From: Chloroflexus aggregans DSM 9485
Lineage (GTDB): Bacteria; Chloroflexota; Chloroflexia; Chloroflexales; Chloroflexaceae
Length of the DNA stretch: 64,000 nucleotides
Assembly: GCF_000021945.1 (NCBI RefSeq)
Contig: NC_011831.1
Coordinates: forward strand, 4,415,353 to 4,479,352
Reading direction: 5' to 3'
Both the position numbers and the translations under genes were made by a program. The stretch's first letter is position 1; each line of letters opens with the position of its first letter. Below are positions 1 to 9,349 of this stretch, piece by piece. The notes below the pieces were generated by a model. That model did not search any database. It had not been told where the DNA came from and was given only the letters and a program-made list of their open reading frames with translations.

Positions 1-1
1 A

Positions 2-1567
2 GTGTTGCCATCCGGGAAGGTCTGGGAGCATTCGGTAGCAGTAATGGGCGAACTTTCGCGGCGGCTCCAGATTCCACCGCGGCAATTGATCTCATTCCAT
101 CGAGATTACACTAATCAAAAAAGCTGTCCCGGCTGGGCCGTTACCAAAGAATGGGTTTGGTCACAGGTAGAGGCATATCTCAACAATACTACCCCGCCGC
201 CACCACCACCCCCTGGCCCCATCGGCGATCCGACCCCCGACGAGGAGCGATTGATCGAGGCTTTGCTCGAAGAGGGGTACAAGCCGAAAACGAATGGTCA
301 GGGTTACAATGCCGATTGGGCGTTTCATCAGTATGCCCTCGAGCATCAGCTCGGCATGCCAATGGGACCAAGCACGCGGATAACGGTCGGTGGCAAGGTC
401 TATAATTACCAGCCATTCGCCCGTGATACGCTCTACTGCGAAGTCCCTAATTGGGGTGATGTGAAGACGCTCAGCGATCTACTTGGTGGGAGTATCCCAC
501 CGAATGGGTTGGGGCGTGCCTTGCTCGAAGCGACGTATCAGGCCGGTGGTTCACCGTTCCGCCCCGATTGGGCCTTTCACCAATATGCGGTTATTAACCG
601 GTTGGGGCCACCGGTTGGCAAAAGCGCTCAAATTACCGTTGACGGCAAGCAGTATGCGTATCAAGCCTTTGCCGTCGATACACTGTACAACCTTGTGCCG
701 AATTGGCAAGATGTGCGCCGGTTGAGTCAGCTCACGGCTACCGATCCGGCAACCGTCAAGTTGCGCGATGCATTGCTCACCGAGACGTACAAGCAAGCTG
801 GTACGACGTATCGTCCCGACTGGGCCTTTCACCAACTGGCCCGTCAGTGGGCGATCGGTGTGCCATTGGCCAATAGCTATCAGATCACTATTGAAAAGAC
901 AACCTACGCGCTGCAACCATTTGCGCTCGATGTGCTTTACAACGTGGTGCCAAAATGGAGTGAGGTGAAACGTCTCAGTGAGTTGGCACGCCGGCATGGG
1001 ATGCCGATCCTCGGTGTAGCTATGGCTGCGCCGGTTGTGGAGATACCGAGACATGCTTTAACCCCGCCAAGTGATGGCGATTTTACCATTACACAGATCA
1101 CACCGCCGGCGCAAGCCTTCGGTGAGCGTAATGGTGAGCGAGTCAGTCTGGTCATTCTCCACGCTATTCCCGGCCCTGTCAAAGAGATAATTGAGACCAT
1201 GACCGACTTCAATGCGCGGTTTGCTACTCATTATCTGATCGGGCTTGATGGGCGTATCTACCGGCTTGTCGATGAGGCAAAGGCGGCATGGCATGCCGGG
1301 TTTGCCACCGGCGGCGGCACCCGCTACAATCTCAACCGGATCAGTATTGGCATTGCCCTTGAGCGTCCGGCGGGATGGCCGGCGTCGTGCGTCGCCGGTG
1401 ATACCGATGCGCAGGTACGTGCGTTGCGCTGGCTGCTGCGCCAGCTCGATGGCCGTTACCGGCTCGATCCCGATGCGATTGTGCTCTGGTCGAGTCTGGC
1501 CGGTAGCGATGAAGAGGCGTTGGCCGGATTGCCGCTCGGTGCGTTACGCGAGGCGTTGATGGGCTGA
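2..1567 (+). CDS. N-acetylmuramoyl-L-alanine amidase-like protein with three internal repeats (5' end outside window)
   Basis: The frame is open from the first bases, so the true start lies upstream. The visible N-terminus looks like the end of a PGRP/Amidase_2 domain, with a zinc-ligand-type His33 and Cys42 in an FHRDYTNQKSCPG context. Residues 80-355 hold three repeats of about 90 residues, each with a DWAFHQ motif and a DxLYxxVPxW motif; they may bind cell wall, but I do not recognise the family. Residues 365-520 form a second Amidase_2-like domain. It keeps two His (LHA near 390 and AWHAG near 430) but has WSS where the third zinc ligand is expected, so it is probably inactive. The likely role is peptidoglycan binding or hydrolysis. 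Nothing in the visible part shows a secretion signal. Confidence 0.7.
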   Translation: MLPSGKVWEHSVAVMGELSRRLQIPPRQLISFHRDYTNQKSCPGWAVTKEWVWSQVEAYLNNTTPPPPPPPGPIGDPTPDEERLIEALLEEGYKPKTNGQGYNADWAFHQYALEHQLGMPMGPSTRITVGGKVYNYQPFARDTLYCEVPNWGDVKTLSDLLGGSIPPNGLGRALLEATYQAGGSPFRPDWAFHQYAVINRLGPPVGKSAQITVDGKQYAYQAFAVDTLYNLVPNWQDVRRLSQLTATDPATVKLRDALLTETYKQAGTTYRPDWAFHQLARQWAIGVPLANSYQITIEKTTYALQPFALDVLYNVVPKWSEVKRLSELARRHGMPILGVAMAAPVVEIPRHALTPPSDGDFTITQITPPAQAFGERNGERVSLVILHAIPGPVKEIIETMTDFNARFATHYLIGLDGRIYRLVDEAKAAWHAGFATGGGTRYNLNRISIGIALERPAGWPASCVAGDTDAQVRALRWLLRQLDGRYRLDPDAIVLWSSLAGSDEEALAGLPLGALREALMG

Positions 1568-1577
1568 ACCCATCCCA

Positions 1578-1678
1578 ATCCCTTCGCGCCCTTCGCGGTC
1601 TTTGCGTCTTTGCGTTACCGGCCTTTGCGCTCTTTGCGCCCTTTGCGTCTTTGCGTTAGCGTCCTTTGCGTTACCGTT
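1578..1678. repeat. CTTTGCG-type short tandem repeat between genes
   Basis: About nine degenerate 8-12 bp units built on CTTTGCG or CTTCGCG fill the gap between the amidase-like gene and the beta-helix gene. The units are imperfect and not in a coding frame. Short repeats of this kind are dispersed in many bacterial genomes; a role is unknown. Confidence 0.6.
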
Positions 1679-1691
1679 TTTTACGTAACCT

Positions 1692-3659
1692 ATGTTGACC
1701 ATCTTTCGTCACACTTCCATCAACGCTCCGCGCTACCGGTTCATCCTTTGGCTAAGTGTAGTCGTGCTCATCTTCATCGGTCAGCCGACACCACCGGTCG
1801 GTGCGCAATCGAAGGTCGTCGGCAATGGCACGCCGGCCAGTTGCACCGCTACCGCACTGGCCGCGCAAGTGGTCGGCGGTGGTACCATCAACTTCAACTG
1901 CGGACCTAACCCGCACACTATCGTCCTCTCTGCGCCATTGATCATCACCGCACCGCAGACAATCATTGACGGTGGTGGACGGATCACGTTGCAAGGCAAC
2001 AATAGTCGGCTCATCGACCACTACACCACCGGTTTTATCGGAGCGAGCCGGCTAGAAGTGCGCAACCTGACCATCATTGGCGGCAGAGCCAGCGGCGGCG
2101 GCACCGATGAATCGGCCGTCAATGGCAGCGGTGGCGCGATCCGGAGCTACTTCGCGGCGGCGAACCCTACGTTTACCCCAACGTTGGTGATCGATCGCGT
2201 GACCTTTCGCGATAATCAGACGACGCTCAATTCGGTGCCGGCGGGCCGCGATGCTTACGATTACGGCGGCGGCGCGATCTATAGTCGCGGCGGGGCCGTG
2301 ATTGTCACCAACAGCCGGTTTGAAAGCAATCACGCCAACAATGGCGCCGGCGGCGCGATCCACCTGTTGCAAAGCAGTTTGTCGGTGGAGGATACCGTCT
2401 TTGTGGGTAACACCGCCATCGGCGCCCGCCCGCAAGATAGCTTTGGCGGCGCGATTTCGGCTGATGGCTTGGGCGGCGCTAACCGCCGTTTGCGGGTGGT
2501 GCGCTGCCTGTTTCAAGATAACCAAACCTACAATTCTGGCGGCGCGATTCACGCCAATATGTACGAAGACAGCAGCGGCCTTGAGGTGATTGATAGTGCA
2601 TTCCTCAACAACGCGGTGATCGGCGGTAGTCGCGGCCAAGGTGGCGCGATCGGCGGCGGCGGATCAGCCAATGGCTCCGGCACTGGCAACCCTAGCGTGT
2701 TGATCAGTGGCAGCCTGTTTCACGCCAACCGCGCCCGCCGCACGCCGGGGGCTGATGGCAATCCGCGCGAAGATGGCTCTGGCGGCGCAGTGGCGTTTCC
2801 CCAACAAGTTACCCTGCGGATCGTCAATACAACCTTTGTGGCGAATCGGGCAGAAGGTAGCGGGTTCAATGCGAATGGTGGTGCATTATACGTGATCAAC
2901 AGTCGGCCTGCGCCATTTGTTATCGAGACAAGTACCTTCGCCGAGAACTATGCCGGTTGGGTTGGAGGGGCAATCAGCCATTCCGGTAACGGCAGCGTGA
3001 GCAACAGCCTGTTTGTCAATAACACAGCCGGCAATGGTGGCAATGGCTGGAACATTCAGCAACACTGTTCGCGCGAGCTGACCCACGATGGTCGCAGTTT
3101 GCAGTACCCGCCGCGCTTGACCGGTGCGAATTTCTGGAATGATGTCACCTGTTTTGCCGGTAAGAGCGCGCCTAACCAAACCAATGACCCACAGTTTCGC
3201 GATCCCATGCTGCGTGCGCTGGCCAACAACGGTGGGCCAACCCAGACGATGGCGATTCCCGCCGATAGCCCGGCCCGCGATGCCGGCGCTGCCTGTCCGG
3301 CAACCGATCAACGTGGTGTTACTCGCCCGCAGCTTGCAGCCTGCGATCTAGGTGCGTTCGAGGTGCAAGTATCATTGGTTGCTACACCATCGTTGCTCGC
3401 CCGTAATCAATCGGCGCTGTTGCTCCTCCTTCACGGGGTTGATTTCGCAGCGACGACCCAGGCATTGGTAAACGGTCAACCTCGTCCAACGACCCTGATC
3501 GATGAGCAGACCTTGCGTGTCGCACTGGTGGCGAGTGATGTTGCCGATCTCGGCACGCTCACCATCAGTCTCAGTGGGCCGGGTAGCGTTGTGGGAACGA
3601 CGCAGGTACGAGTCGTCGAAACAGTCTTTACCGTCTATGCGCCGCTGACATCTCGGTAG
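1692..3659 (+). CDS. secreted right-handed beta-helix protein with choice-of-anchor Q-type tail
   Basis: A 655-residue exported protein. Residues 1-38 look like a signal peptide (basic start, hydrophobic run, cleavage near VGAQS). Residues 40-450 are rich in G, N, S and in turns of the type GGAI, each followed by a short beta segment (VIVTNSRFESN, LSVEDTVFVGN), which is the pattern of a parallel beta-helix as in pectate lyases and polymorphic outer-membrane proteins. Residues about 500-555 (NNGGPTQT, SPARDAG, DQRGV, CDLGAFE) match the choice-of-anchor Q signature. Residues 560-650 resemble an IPT/TIG immunoglobulin-like domain. The likely role is a surface or extracellular adhesin or polysaccharide-binding protein. 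No catalytic residues are recognisable and the ligand cannot be guessed. No clear Shine-Dalgarno precedes the ATG. Confidence 0.75.
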   Translation: MLTIFRHTSINAPRYRFILWLSVVVLIFIGQPTPPVGAQSKVVGNGTPASCTATALAAQVVGGGTINFNCGPNPHTIVLSAPLIITAPQTIIDGGGRITLQGNNSRLIDHYTTGFIGASRLEVRNLTIIGGRASGGGTDESAVNGSGGAIRSYFAAANPTFTPTLVIDRVTFRDNQTTLNSVPAGRDAYDYGGGAIYSRGGAVIVTNSRFESNHANNGAGGAIHLLQSSLSVEDTVFVGNTAIGARPQDSFGGAISADGLGGANRRLRVVRCLFQDNQTYNSGGAIHANMYEDSSGLEVIDSAFLNNAVIGGSRGQGGAIGGGGSANGSGTGNPSVLISGSLFHANRARRTPGADGNPREDGSGGAVAFPQQVTLRIVNTTFVANRAEGSGFNANGGALYVINSRPAPFVIETSTFAENYAGWVGGAISHSGNGSVSNSLFVNNTAGNGGNGWNIQQHCSRELTHDGRSLQYPPRLTGANFWNDVTCFAGKSAPNQTNDPQFRDPMLRALANNGGPTQTMAIPADSPARDAGAACPATDQRGVTRPQLAACDLGAFEVQVSLVATPSLLARNQSALLLLLHGVDFAATTQALVNGQPRPTTLIDEQTLRVALVASDVADLGTLTISLSGPGSVVGTTQVRVVETVFTVYAPLTSR

Positions 3660-3720
3660 AGCAGCGGTGATGGATGTTCTACCCTACGATGTATGCGCAG
3701 TCGTGCTCTTTCCCCGAACG

Positions 3721-3748
3721 TTTACCTTAATTTAACATCATCTTAATA
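3721..3748 (+). promoter_or_regulatory. candidate Pho box upstream of the pst operon
   Basis: Three hexamers, TTTACC, TTAACA and TTAATA, recur with exactly 5-nt spacers (11-bp period) at 3721, 3732 and 3743. This is the arrangement of PhoP/PhoB-type binding sites (TTAACA-like repeats every 11 bp). It lies about 170 bp before the pstS start. A perfect 9-bp hairpin (CCGGGCAGA, 3847-3867) sits in the presumed leader. Confidence 0.6.
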
Positions 3749-3918
3749 ATTCAATGATGCGCTCTTAACTCGTCCCTTGTATCGTATCCCTGCAAGCGTT
3801 GTTCTTTGCATGTCAGTAAGAGTGTTACACCACGATGTGTTCGTAGCCGGGCAGACGTTCTGCCCGGTAAGGTATGCTTGCGGTTCGCAGATTGTAGTGG
3901 TAAGGAGAAAGAACACGT

Positions 3919-5997
3919 ATGGTAAGTGGTACGAAACGGTGGGTCTATGGCCTTATGCTCATGGCGCTGATCATTCCAATGATCGCAGCGTGTGGTGGAC
4001 AACCGGCGGCGCAGCCGACGGCAGCCCCGGCTCCGACGGCAGCCCCGGCTCCGACGGCGGCACCGGCAACTCAGGCAACAACAGCCCCGGCTCCGACGGC
4101 GGCACCGGCTTCTGATCTTGCTACACTCAGTGGCGACATCCTGATCGACGGGTCATCGACGGTGTACCCGGTGACGGCGGCAGCGGCGGAGGAGTTTTCC
4201 AAAAAGGCACCGAATGTGCGGGTGAGCGTCGGTATTTCGGGTACCGGTGGTGGGTTCAAGAAGTTCTGCAACGGCGAGACGGACATCTCGAACGCCTCGC
4301 GCCCAATTCGGGAGGAGGAGCAGGCAATCTGCGCGCAGAACGGGATCGAGTTCATCGAGCTGCCGGTGGCGTATGACGGGTTGTCGGTGGTGGTGAACCC
4401 GCAGAACGACTGGGCGACCTGTCTGACGGTGGCCGAATTGAAGAAGATGTGGGAGCCGGATGCGCAGGGGAAGATTACGAACTGGAACCAGATTCGGGAC
4501 GGCTTCCCGAACCGACCGCTCGTGCTGCTGGGTGCCGGTACCGACTCGGGGACGTTCGACTACTTCACCGAGGCGATTATGGGTAAGGCGAAGGCGAGCC
4601 GAGGCGACTATCAGGCGACCGAAGACGACAATGTGACGATTACCGGGGTCAGCGGTGACCTGAACGCACTCGGTTATCTGGGCTACGCCTACGTCGTAGA
4701 GAACCCGGGCAAGATCAAGCCAATCGCGATTGACGGCGGCAAGGGGTGTGTGGAGCCGAGCTTCGAGACGATTGCCAACGGTACATACGTTCCACTGTCA
4801 CGGCCGTTGTTCATCTACGTGCGCAAAGAGGCGGCGGAGCGGCCAGAGGTACAGGCATTCATCAACTTCTACCTCGGTGAAGAGTTCACGCCGCTGATCC
4901 AAACCCCGCAGGTTGGCTATGTCGCGCTGTCGCAGGAGCTCTACCGGGCAATTGCCAAGCGCTTCAACGACCGTGTCCTCGGTACGTTAGTTCGCCCCGG
5001 TGAAGAGGTTGGTCTGACCCTGGATCGCTATCTTACCGGTCAGTTGCCGCAGTCGGGACCGACCTTTGATTACGCAGCACTCAGCGGTGATATTCTGATC
5101 GACGGGTCATCGACGGTGTACCCGGTGACGGCGGCAGCGGCGGAGGAGTTTGCCCAGAAAGCGCCGAATGTACGGGTGAGCGTCGGTATTTCGGGCACCG
5201 GTGGTGGCTTTAAGAAGTTCTGCAACGGCGAGACGGACATCTCGAACGCCTCGCGCCCAATTCGGGAGGAGGAGCAGGCAATCTGCGCGCAGAACGGGAT
5301 CGAGTTCATCGAGCTGCCGGTGGCGTATGACGGGTTGTCGGTGGTGGTGAACCCGCAGAACGACTGGGCGACCTGTCTGACGGTGGCCGAATTGAAGAAG
5401 ATGTGGGAGCCGGATGCGCAGGGGAAGATTACGAACTGGAACCAGATTCGGGACGGCTTCCCGAACCGACCGCTCGTGCTGCTGGGTGCCGGTACCGACT
5501 CGGGGACGTTCGACTACTTCACCGAGGCGATTATGGGTAAGGCGAAGGCGAGCCGAGGCGACTATCAGGCGACCGAAGACGACAATGTGACGATTACCGG
5601 GGTCAGCGGTGACCTGAACGCACTCGGTTATCTGGGCTACGCCTACGTCGTAGAGAACCCGGGCAAGATCAAGCCAATCGCGATTGACGGCGGCAAGGGG
5701 TGTGTGGAGCCGAGCTTCGAGACGATTGCCAACGGTACATACGTTCCACTGTCACGGCCGTTGTTCATCTACGTGCGCAAAGAGGCGGCGGAGCGGCCAG
5801 AGGTACAGGCATTCATCAACTTCTACCTCGGTGAAGAGTTCACGCCGCTGATCCAAACCCCGCAGGTTGGCTATGTCGCGCTGTCGCAGGAGCTCTACCG
5901 GGCAATTGCCAAGCGCTTCAACGACCGTGTCTTGGGTACGCTTGTAAAGCCCGGTGAGGAAGTTGGCTTGACCCTCGATCGGTACTTGGGCAAGTAA
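3919..5997 (+). CDS. pstS: phosphate ABC transporter substrate-binding lipoprotein, tandem duplicated (two PstS domains)
   Basis: Captures phosphate at the cell surface for the PstCAB transporter encoded next. The lipoprotein signal ends at Cys25 (MIAACGG), followed by an A/P/T-rich linker with PAPTAA repeats encoded by an 18-bp tandem repeat. Two complete PstS domains follow, about residues 70-370 and 388-690. Each has the phosphate-loop motifs [20 protein letters not shown] and [13 protein letters not shown] normal PstS has one domain of about 300 residues, so this 692-residue protein is an in-frame tandem duplication with a 318-codon period. The start is supported by AAGGAG 11 bp upstream. 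The pst genes follow in the same direction, and the Pho-box-like repeats upstream suggest induction by phosphate starvation. Confidence 0.95.
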   Translation: MVSGTKRWVYGLMLMALIIPMIAACGGQPAAQPTAAPAPTAAPAPTAAPATQATTAPAPTAAPASDLATLSGDILIDGSSTVYPVTAAAAEEFSKKAPNVRVSVGISGTGGGFKKFCNGETDISNASRPIREEEQAICAQNGIEFIELPVAYDGLSVVVNPQNDWATCLTVAELKKMWEPDAQGKITNWNQIRDGFPNRPLVLLGAGTDSGTFDYFTEAIMGKAKASRGDYQATEDDNVTITGVSGDLNALGYLGYAYVVENPGKIKPIAIDGGKGCVEPSFETIANGTYVPLSRPLFIYVRKEAAERPEVQAFINFYLGEEFTPLIQTPQVGYVALSQELYRAIAKRFNDRVLGTLVRPGEEVGLTLDRYLTGQLPQSGPTFDYAALSGDILIDGSSTVYPVTAAAAEEFAQKAPNVRVSVGISGTGGGFKKFCNGETDISNASRPIREEEQAICAQNGIEFIELPVAYDGLSVVVNPQNDWATCLTVAELKKMWEPDAQGKITNWNQIRDGFPNRPLVLLGAGTDSGTFDYFTEAIMGKAKASRGDYQATEDDNVTITGVSGDLNALGYLGYAYVVENPGKIKPIAIDGGKGCVEPSFETIANGTYVPLSRPLFIYVRKEAAERPEVQAFINFYLGEEFTPLIQTPQVGYVALSQELYRAIAKRFNDRVLGTLVKPGEEVGLTLDRYLGK
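4132..5931 (+). repeat. 954-bp in-frame direct duplication inside pstS
   Basis: The two PstS domains are direct repeats offset by 954 bp. I compared them line by line: 4258-4977 and 5212-5931 (720 bp) show no difference, while the flanks (for example 4198-4257 against 5152-5211) differ at several mostly synonymous sites. The identity including third positions means either a very recent duplication or continuing gene conversion. Confidence 0.9.
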
Positions 5998-6011
5998 CGT
6001 TCTCAGTGTGT

Positions 6012-6049
6012 GCAGTATGAGTAAGGGCTTCTGCTCTTGCTCATACTGC
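6012..6049 (+). promoter_or_regulatory. intercistronic hairpin between pstS and pstC
   Basis: Arms GCAGTATGAGTAAG (6012-6025) and CTTGCTCATACTGC (6036-6049) form a 14-bp stem with one G-U pair and a 10-nt loop, starting 15 nt after the pstS stop. No U-run follows. It probably stabilises the pstS 3' end or attenuates readthrough, so the binding protein is made in excess over the membrane subunits. This is inferred from position. Confidence 0.6.
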
Positions 6050-6097
6050 CTCTCTATGGTAGGCTAGAAGCGGGCATAGCTTGATCGTGAAGGAGAG

Positions 6098-7018
6098 ATG
6101 TTCGTGGCTGTTACCGATCTCCGCAAACCAATTAATCCCCTGCGTGCGTTTGGCGAGCGTCTTATTCAGGTTGCTCTCTTAGGTGCTGCTACGGTTTCAA
6201 TTCTGACGACAGCGGGTATTGTCTTCTCTCTACTATTTGAAACGATTGCTTTCTTTAGTGAAGTTTCAATTATTGAATTCTTGACTGAAACTGAATGGAC
6301 ACCACTTTTTTCAATTAAGAAGTACGGGATTTGGCCACTGCTATCGGCAACAATATTGACCTCAGCCATCGCAATGTTAGTGGCAGTCCCGCTCGGTCTG
6401 ATCGCAGCTATTTTCCTAAGTGAATTTGCCTCTGATCGTATTCGGCGCACGGTCAAGCCACTGCTTGAGATTCTGGCCGGTATTCCTACCGTCGTGTATG
6501 GTTATTTTGCCTTAACTGTGGTGACACCGTTTCTCAAGAACTTTATTCCAACACTAAGCATCTTCAATTCATTAAGTGCCGGCTTAGTGATGGGAGTGAT
6601 GCTAATCCCGTTCGTTGCCTCTCTCAGCGAAGACGCTCTGTCGGCGGTACCGAACTCGTTGCGTGAAGCAGCGTATGGGTTGGGTTCCACTCGGTTCGAA
6701 GTAGCCACGCTCGTAGTTGCACCGGCAGCGATTTCGGGTATTGTGGCATCGATAGTACTCGCTTTCTCACGCGCAGTTGGTGAGACAATGATCGTCGCAA
6801 TTGCCGCCGGTCAGAACCCACGACTCACCTTTGATCCAACCGTACCGGTCATGACAATGACCTCATACATTGTGCAAGTCAGTCTCGGCGATACACCCTA
6901 CGGCTCCTTGAGCTACTACACACTCTACGCTGTTGGGTTTACTCTTTTCCTCTTTACCTTCGTGTTAAATATCTTCAGCTTCTGGATGGTACGTAAGTTC
7001 CGGGAGGTTTACGATTAA
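6098..7018 (+). CDS. pstC: phosphate ABC transporter permease PstC
   Basis: Inner-membrane permease subunit that pairs with PstA to form the phosphate channel. The 306 residues hold about six hydrophobic segments. The family's coupling region reads [14 protein letters not shown] near residue 188 (the EAA loop that contacts the ATPase), and the substrate-path region has [11 protein letters not shown]. Length is normal for PstC. The start is set by AAGGAGA just upstream. Its TAA overlaps the pstA ATG by one base (TAATG), so translation is probably coupled. The reading frame looks less GC-rich than pstS, but there is no other sign of transfer. Confidence 0.95.
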   Translation: MFVAVTDLRKPINPLRAFGERLIQVALLGAATVSILTTAGIVFSLLFETIAFFSEVSIIEFLTETEWTPLFSIKKYGIWPLLSATILTSAIAMLVAVPLGLIAAIFLSEFASDRIRRTVKPLLEILAGIPTVVYGYFALTVVTPFLKNFIPTLSIFNSLSAGLVMGVMLIPFVASLSEDALSAVPNSLREAAYGLGSTRFEVATLVVAPAAISGIVASIVLAFSRAVGETMIVAIAAGQNPRLTFDPTVPVMTMTSYIVQVSLGDTPYGSLSYYTLYAVGFTLFLFTFVLNIFSFWMVRKFREVYD

Positions 7019-7953
7019 TGTCTGCCCAAGAACAAATCGGAGTGAAGACTCAATCGGTTGAGAGAGTCATTGATCGGGGTGGTGGTAACCTGAAGTGGCG
7101 TCATTTCAAAGGTACCATATTAACTATTCTAGGATGGTTTAGTATTGTTTTCGGTTTGGGTATACTCGTTGTACTCATCTTCGATGTTACCAACAAGGCA
7201 ACGGGCATCTTCACCGGTGGTACAAACTGGCTGACGTGGGAATTTTTTAACAATTTCGACTCGCGGTTTCCGGAACGAGCCGGTGCTAAGGCTGCTATTG
7301 TCGGTACCCTGTACACGATCTCTCTTACGATCCTCTTTGCCTTTCCCCTTGGTGTTGCGGCGGCTATCTACCTCGAAGAATATGCACGCGATAATTGGTT
7401 TAGTAAGTTAGTCGAGATCAATATCAGTAACCTTGCCGCAGTACCCTCCATTATTTACGGTTTACTCGGTCTGCAAGTCTTTGCCCGCTGGCTGTTCCTT
7501 GGTCGCAGTATTATTACCGGTGCATTAACATTGGCCTTGTTGGTTGTCCCAATTATCATAGTTGCATCGCGCGAATCGATTCGGGCCGTCCCGTTGAGTT
7601 TACGTCAGGCTAGTTATGCGCTTGGCGCAACGCGCTGGCAGACGGTATGGCATGTGGTATTGCCGCAGTCAATCGGTGGGATCTTGACCGGTAGCATTCT
7701 TGCTGTATCACGCGCAATCGGTGAGACGGCACCACTGATTACGATTGGCGCCCTGACGTTCGTTCCATTCTTGCCTCGCAGTGTGTTCGATATCTTTACG
7801 GTGCTGCCTATCCAGATTTTTAACTGGACGTCTCGTCCGAATGATGATTTTCGGGCATTGGCGGCTGCCGGTATTCTCGTGTTGCTGACCATTTTGTTGC
7901 TCATCAACGCGCTCGCGATTTATCTCCGTAATCGGTATCAGAAACGCTACTAA
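7018..7953 (+). CDS. pstA: phosphate ABC transporter permease PstA
   Basis: Second permease subunit of the phosphate transporter. The 311 residues begin with a hydrophilic stretch of about 35, then about six membrane segments. The EAA-type loop reads [14 protein letters not shown] (near residue 198), and [12 protein letters not shown] near 143 is typical of the family. It starts one base inside the pstC stop and ends 17 bp before pstB, in one operon. Nothing unusual is seen. Confidence 0.95.
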   Translation: MSAQEQIGVKTQSVERVIDRGGGNLKWRHFKGTILTILGWFSIVFGLGILVVLIFDVTNKATGIFTGGTNWLTWEFFNNFDSRFPERAGAKAAIVGTLYTISLTILFAFPLGVAAAIYLEEYARDNWFSKLVEINISNLAAVPSIIYGLLGLQVFARWLFLGRSIITGALTLALLVVPIIIVASRESIRAVPLSLRQASYALGATRWQTVWHVVLPQSIGGILTGSILAVSRAIGETAPLITIGALTFVPFLPRSVFDIFTVLPIQIFNWTSRPNDDFRALAAAGILVLLTILLLINALAIYLRNRYQKRY

Positions 7954-7970
7954 TCCTGTGAAGGTATACA

Positions 7971-8774
7971 ATGACAGTTGTTCATGATATGGACCGGAAC
8001 AATCCAAATGCACTTGAAGCGCGCAATATGAACGTTTACTACGGTTCATTTCGCGCAGTCAAGAACGTCAATCTGGCGATTGAGAAGAACCGTATCACTG
8101 CTCTGATCGGGCCTTCGGGTTGCGGCAAGAGTACGGTTTTGCGTTCGTTCAATCGTATGAACGATCTGGTGCCTTCGGCTCGGGTTGAGGGTGAGATCCT
8201 CTTCCACGGCGAAAATATCTACGCCCCGGGTGTTGACCCGGTGAACGTTCGTCGTCGGATTGGGATGGTGTTCCAAAAACCGAATCCCTTCCCCAAGAGT
8301 ATCTACGATAATGTGGCGTATGGTCCACGTATCAACGGCTGGAAACTGTCTAAGCGCGAGATGGACGAACTTGTTGAACGAGCGCTGCGCGGTGCTGCAC
8401 TGTGGGATGAAGTGAAGGACAAGCTTCACCAGAATGGTTTGTCACTTTCAGGTGGCCAGCAGCAGCGCCTCTGCATTGCCCGTGCGCTGGCGGTCGAGCC
8501 GGAAGTGATTTTGATGGACGAGCCGTGTTCGGCGCTTGATCCTATCTCAACTCTCAAGATCGAAGAGTTGATGTTCGAGTTGCGCCAGAACTATACGATT
8601 ATTATCGTGACGCACAATATGCAGCAGGCGTCACGCGCCTCTGATTACACGGCGTTTTTCTTGATGGATAGTGACCGCGCCGGCCAGCTTGTCGAGTATG
8701 GGCCGACAGCGCAGATTTTCCAAAACCCGAAGGACGAACGCACCGAGCAGTATATTTCGGGCCGGTTCGGATGA
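7971..8774 (+). CDS. pstB: phosphate ABC transporter ATPase PstB
   Basis: Cytoplasmic ATPase that drives phosphate import. The 267 residues are the usual length. Walker A is GPSGCGKST at 47-55, the ABC signature LSGGQQQR is near 159, and Walker B with catalytic Glu ([11 protein letters not shown]) is near 180; the switch His follows in VTHNM. GTGAAGG lies before the ATG. It is the last gene of the operon: no phoU follows, although pst operons often end in phoU, so signalling to the Pho regulator must use a gene elsewhere or a different route. Confidence 0.97.
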   Translation: MTVVHDMDRNNPNALEARNMNVYYGSFRAVKNVNLAIEKNRITALIGPSGCGKSTVLRSFNRMNDLVPSARVEGEILFHGENIYAPGVDPVNVRRRIGMVFQKPNPFPKSIYDNVAYGPRINGWKLSKREMDELVERALRGAALWDEVKDKLHQNGLSLSGGQQQRLCIARALAVEPEVILMDEPCSALDPISTLKIEELMFELRQNYTIIIVTHNMQQASRASDYTAFFLMDSDRAGQLVEYGPTAQIFQNPKDERTEQYISGRFG

Positions 8775-8799
8775 TGGCTGTCTACTGAATGGGAGCTGG

Positions 8800-8828
8800 A
8801 TCGCCGGAAGGGCTGCCTATCCGGCGAT
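8800..8828 (+). terminator. hairpin after pstB
   Basis: A perfect 9-bp stem (ATCGCCGGA / TCCGGCGAT) with an 11-nt loop begins 25 nt after the pstB stop. The tail ATTGTGTTG is only weakly U-rich. It probably ends the pst operon. Confidence 0.55.
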
Positions 8829-8962
8829 ATTGTGTTGATCTGCCATTGGGCAAGTAGAACGACGGATACTGTTATCCACGCCGCCTGATCCCTCTTACCC
8901 GCAACCTGATGTACCTCCCGTGCTGTTTGCTCAACTTTGGACTTGTCCTCCGGGCTGATTGT

Positions 8963-8991
8963 TTGCGTATCGTGTTGGTCTGGGCTATAAT
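8963..8991 (+). promoter_or_regulatory. strong sigma-70-type promoter with no gene downstream on its strand
   Basis: TTGCGT (8963-8968), a 17-bp spacer and consensus TATAAT (8986-8991). Transcription would start near 8998, run directly into the hairpin at 9004-9036 and then antisense to rpmB. The rest of 8829-9062 holds no convincing gene. Confidence 0.55.
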
Positions 8992-9003
8992 GAGCGAAAG
9001 CGC

Positions 9004-9036
9004 AGAGGCCAGCGTCCCTGCCGGACACTGGCCTCT
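9004..9036 (-). terminator. strong hairpin downstream of rpmB
   Basis: Arms AGAGGCCAG (9004-9012) and CTGGCCTCT (9028-9036) plus an inner GTCC/GGAC make a 13-bp stem with one mismatch. On the minus strand it lies 27 nt after the rpmB stop and is followed by GCGCTTTCGCT, so it probably ends rpmB. On the plus strand it could instead be the body of a short RNA from the promoter at 8963. Confidence 0.5.
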
Positions 9037-9062
9037 CCTAATGGATACGTGCGCATCCTGGC

Positions 9063-9248
9063 CTAGCGCGTCTTCGCGAGTGTGCGCATGCATTGGGTGC
9101 AGATGCGCACCTGTACCGGCTTACCACCGGGCGCCATTAACGTCGTCTTCTGAATATTGGGCTGCCAGACCCGATTGGTCCGGCGTTTGGAGAAGCTGAC
9201 ATTGTGACCAAACGAAGGTTTTTTACCGCAGAGTTCACATTTTGCCAT
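9063..9248 (-). CDS. rpmB: 50S ribosomal protein L28, zinc-ribbon form
   Basis: Structural protein of the large ribosomal subunit. The 61 residues start MAKCELCGKKP and carry the L28 pattern GHNVSFSKRRTNRVWQPN. Two Cys pairs, CELC near residue 4 and CTQC near 52, make this the zinc-binding (C+) form. The frame is open for ten more codons upstream, but the family start MAKC at 9248 is chosen; GGAG lies about 10 nt before it. It stands alone on the minus strand between the pst operon and degV with its own promoter. Confidence 0.95.
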   Translation of the reverse strand: MAKCELCGKKPSFGHNVSFSKRRTNRVWQPNIQKTTLMAPGGKPVQVRICTQCMRTLAKTR

Positions 9249-9295
9249 AGGACTACACTCCGAATAGATACATCTCAATAGTCATACTTTGCGAG

Positions 9296-9324
9296 ACTAT
9301 ACCATATTGTATTCGCTTTGGCAA
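9296..9324 (-). promoter_or_regulatory. promoter of rpmB
   Basis: On the minus strand TTGCCA (9324-9319), a 17-bp spacer and TATAGT (9301-9296) lie about 50 bp before the rpmB start. Both boxes are close to the sigma-70 consensus. Confidence 0.6.
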
Positions 9325-9349
9325 ACCGCTCTGTATTGTAGGGCACACC

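Noticed and set aside
4258-5931. Assembly artefact as the sole explanation of the pstS duplication
   Set aside because: The repeats have distinct ends and scattered differences at their left flanks, and the frame is kept through the junction. Long reads would still be needed to exclude it.
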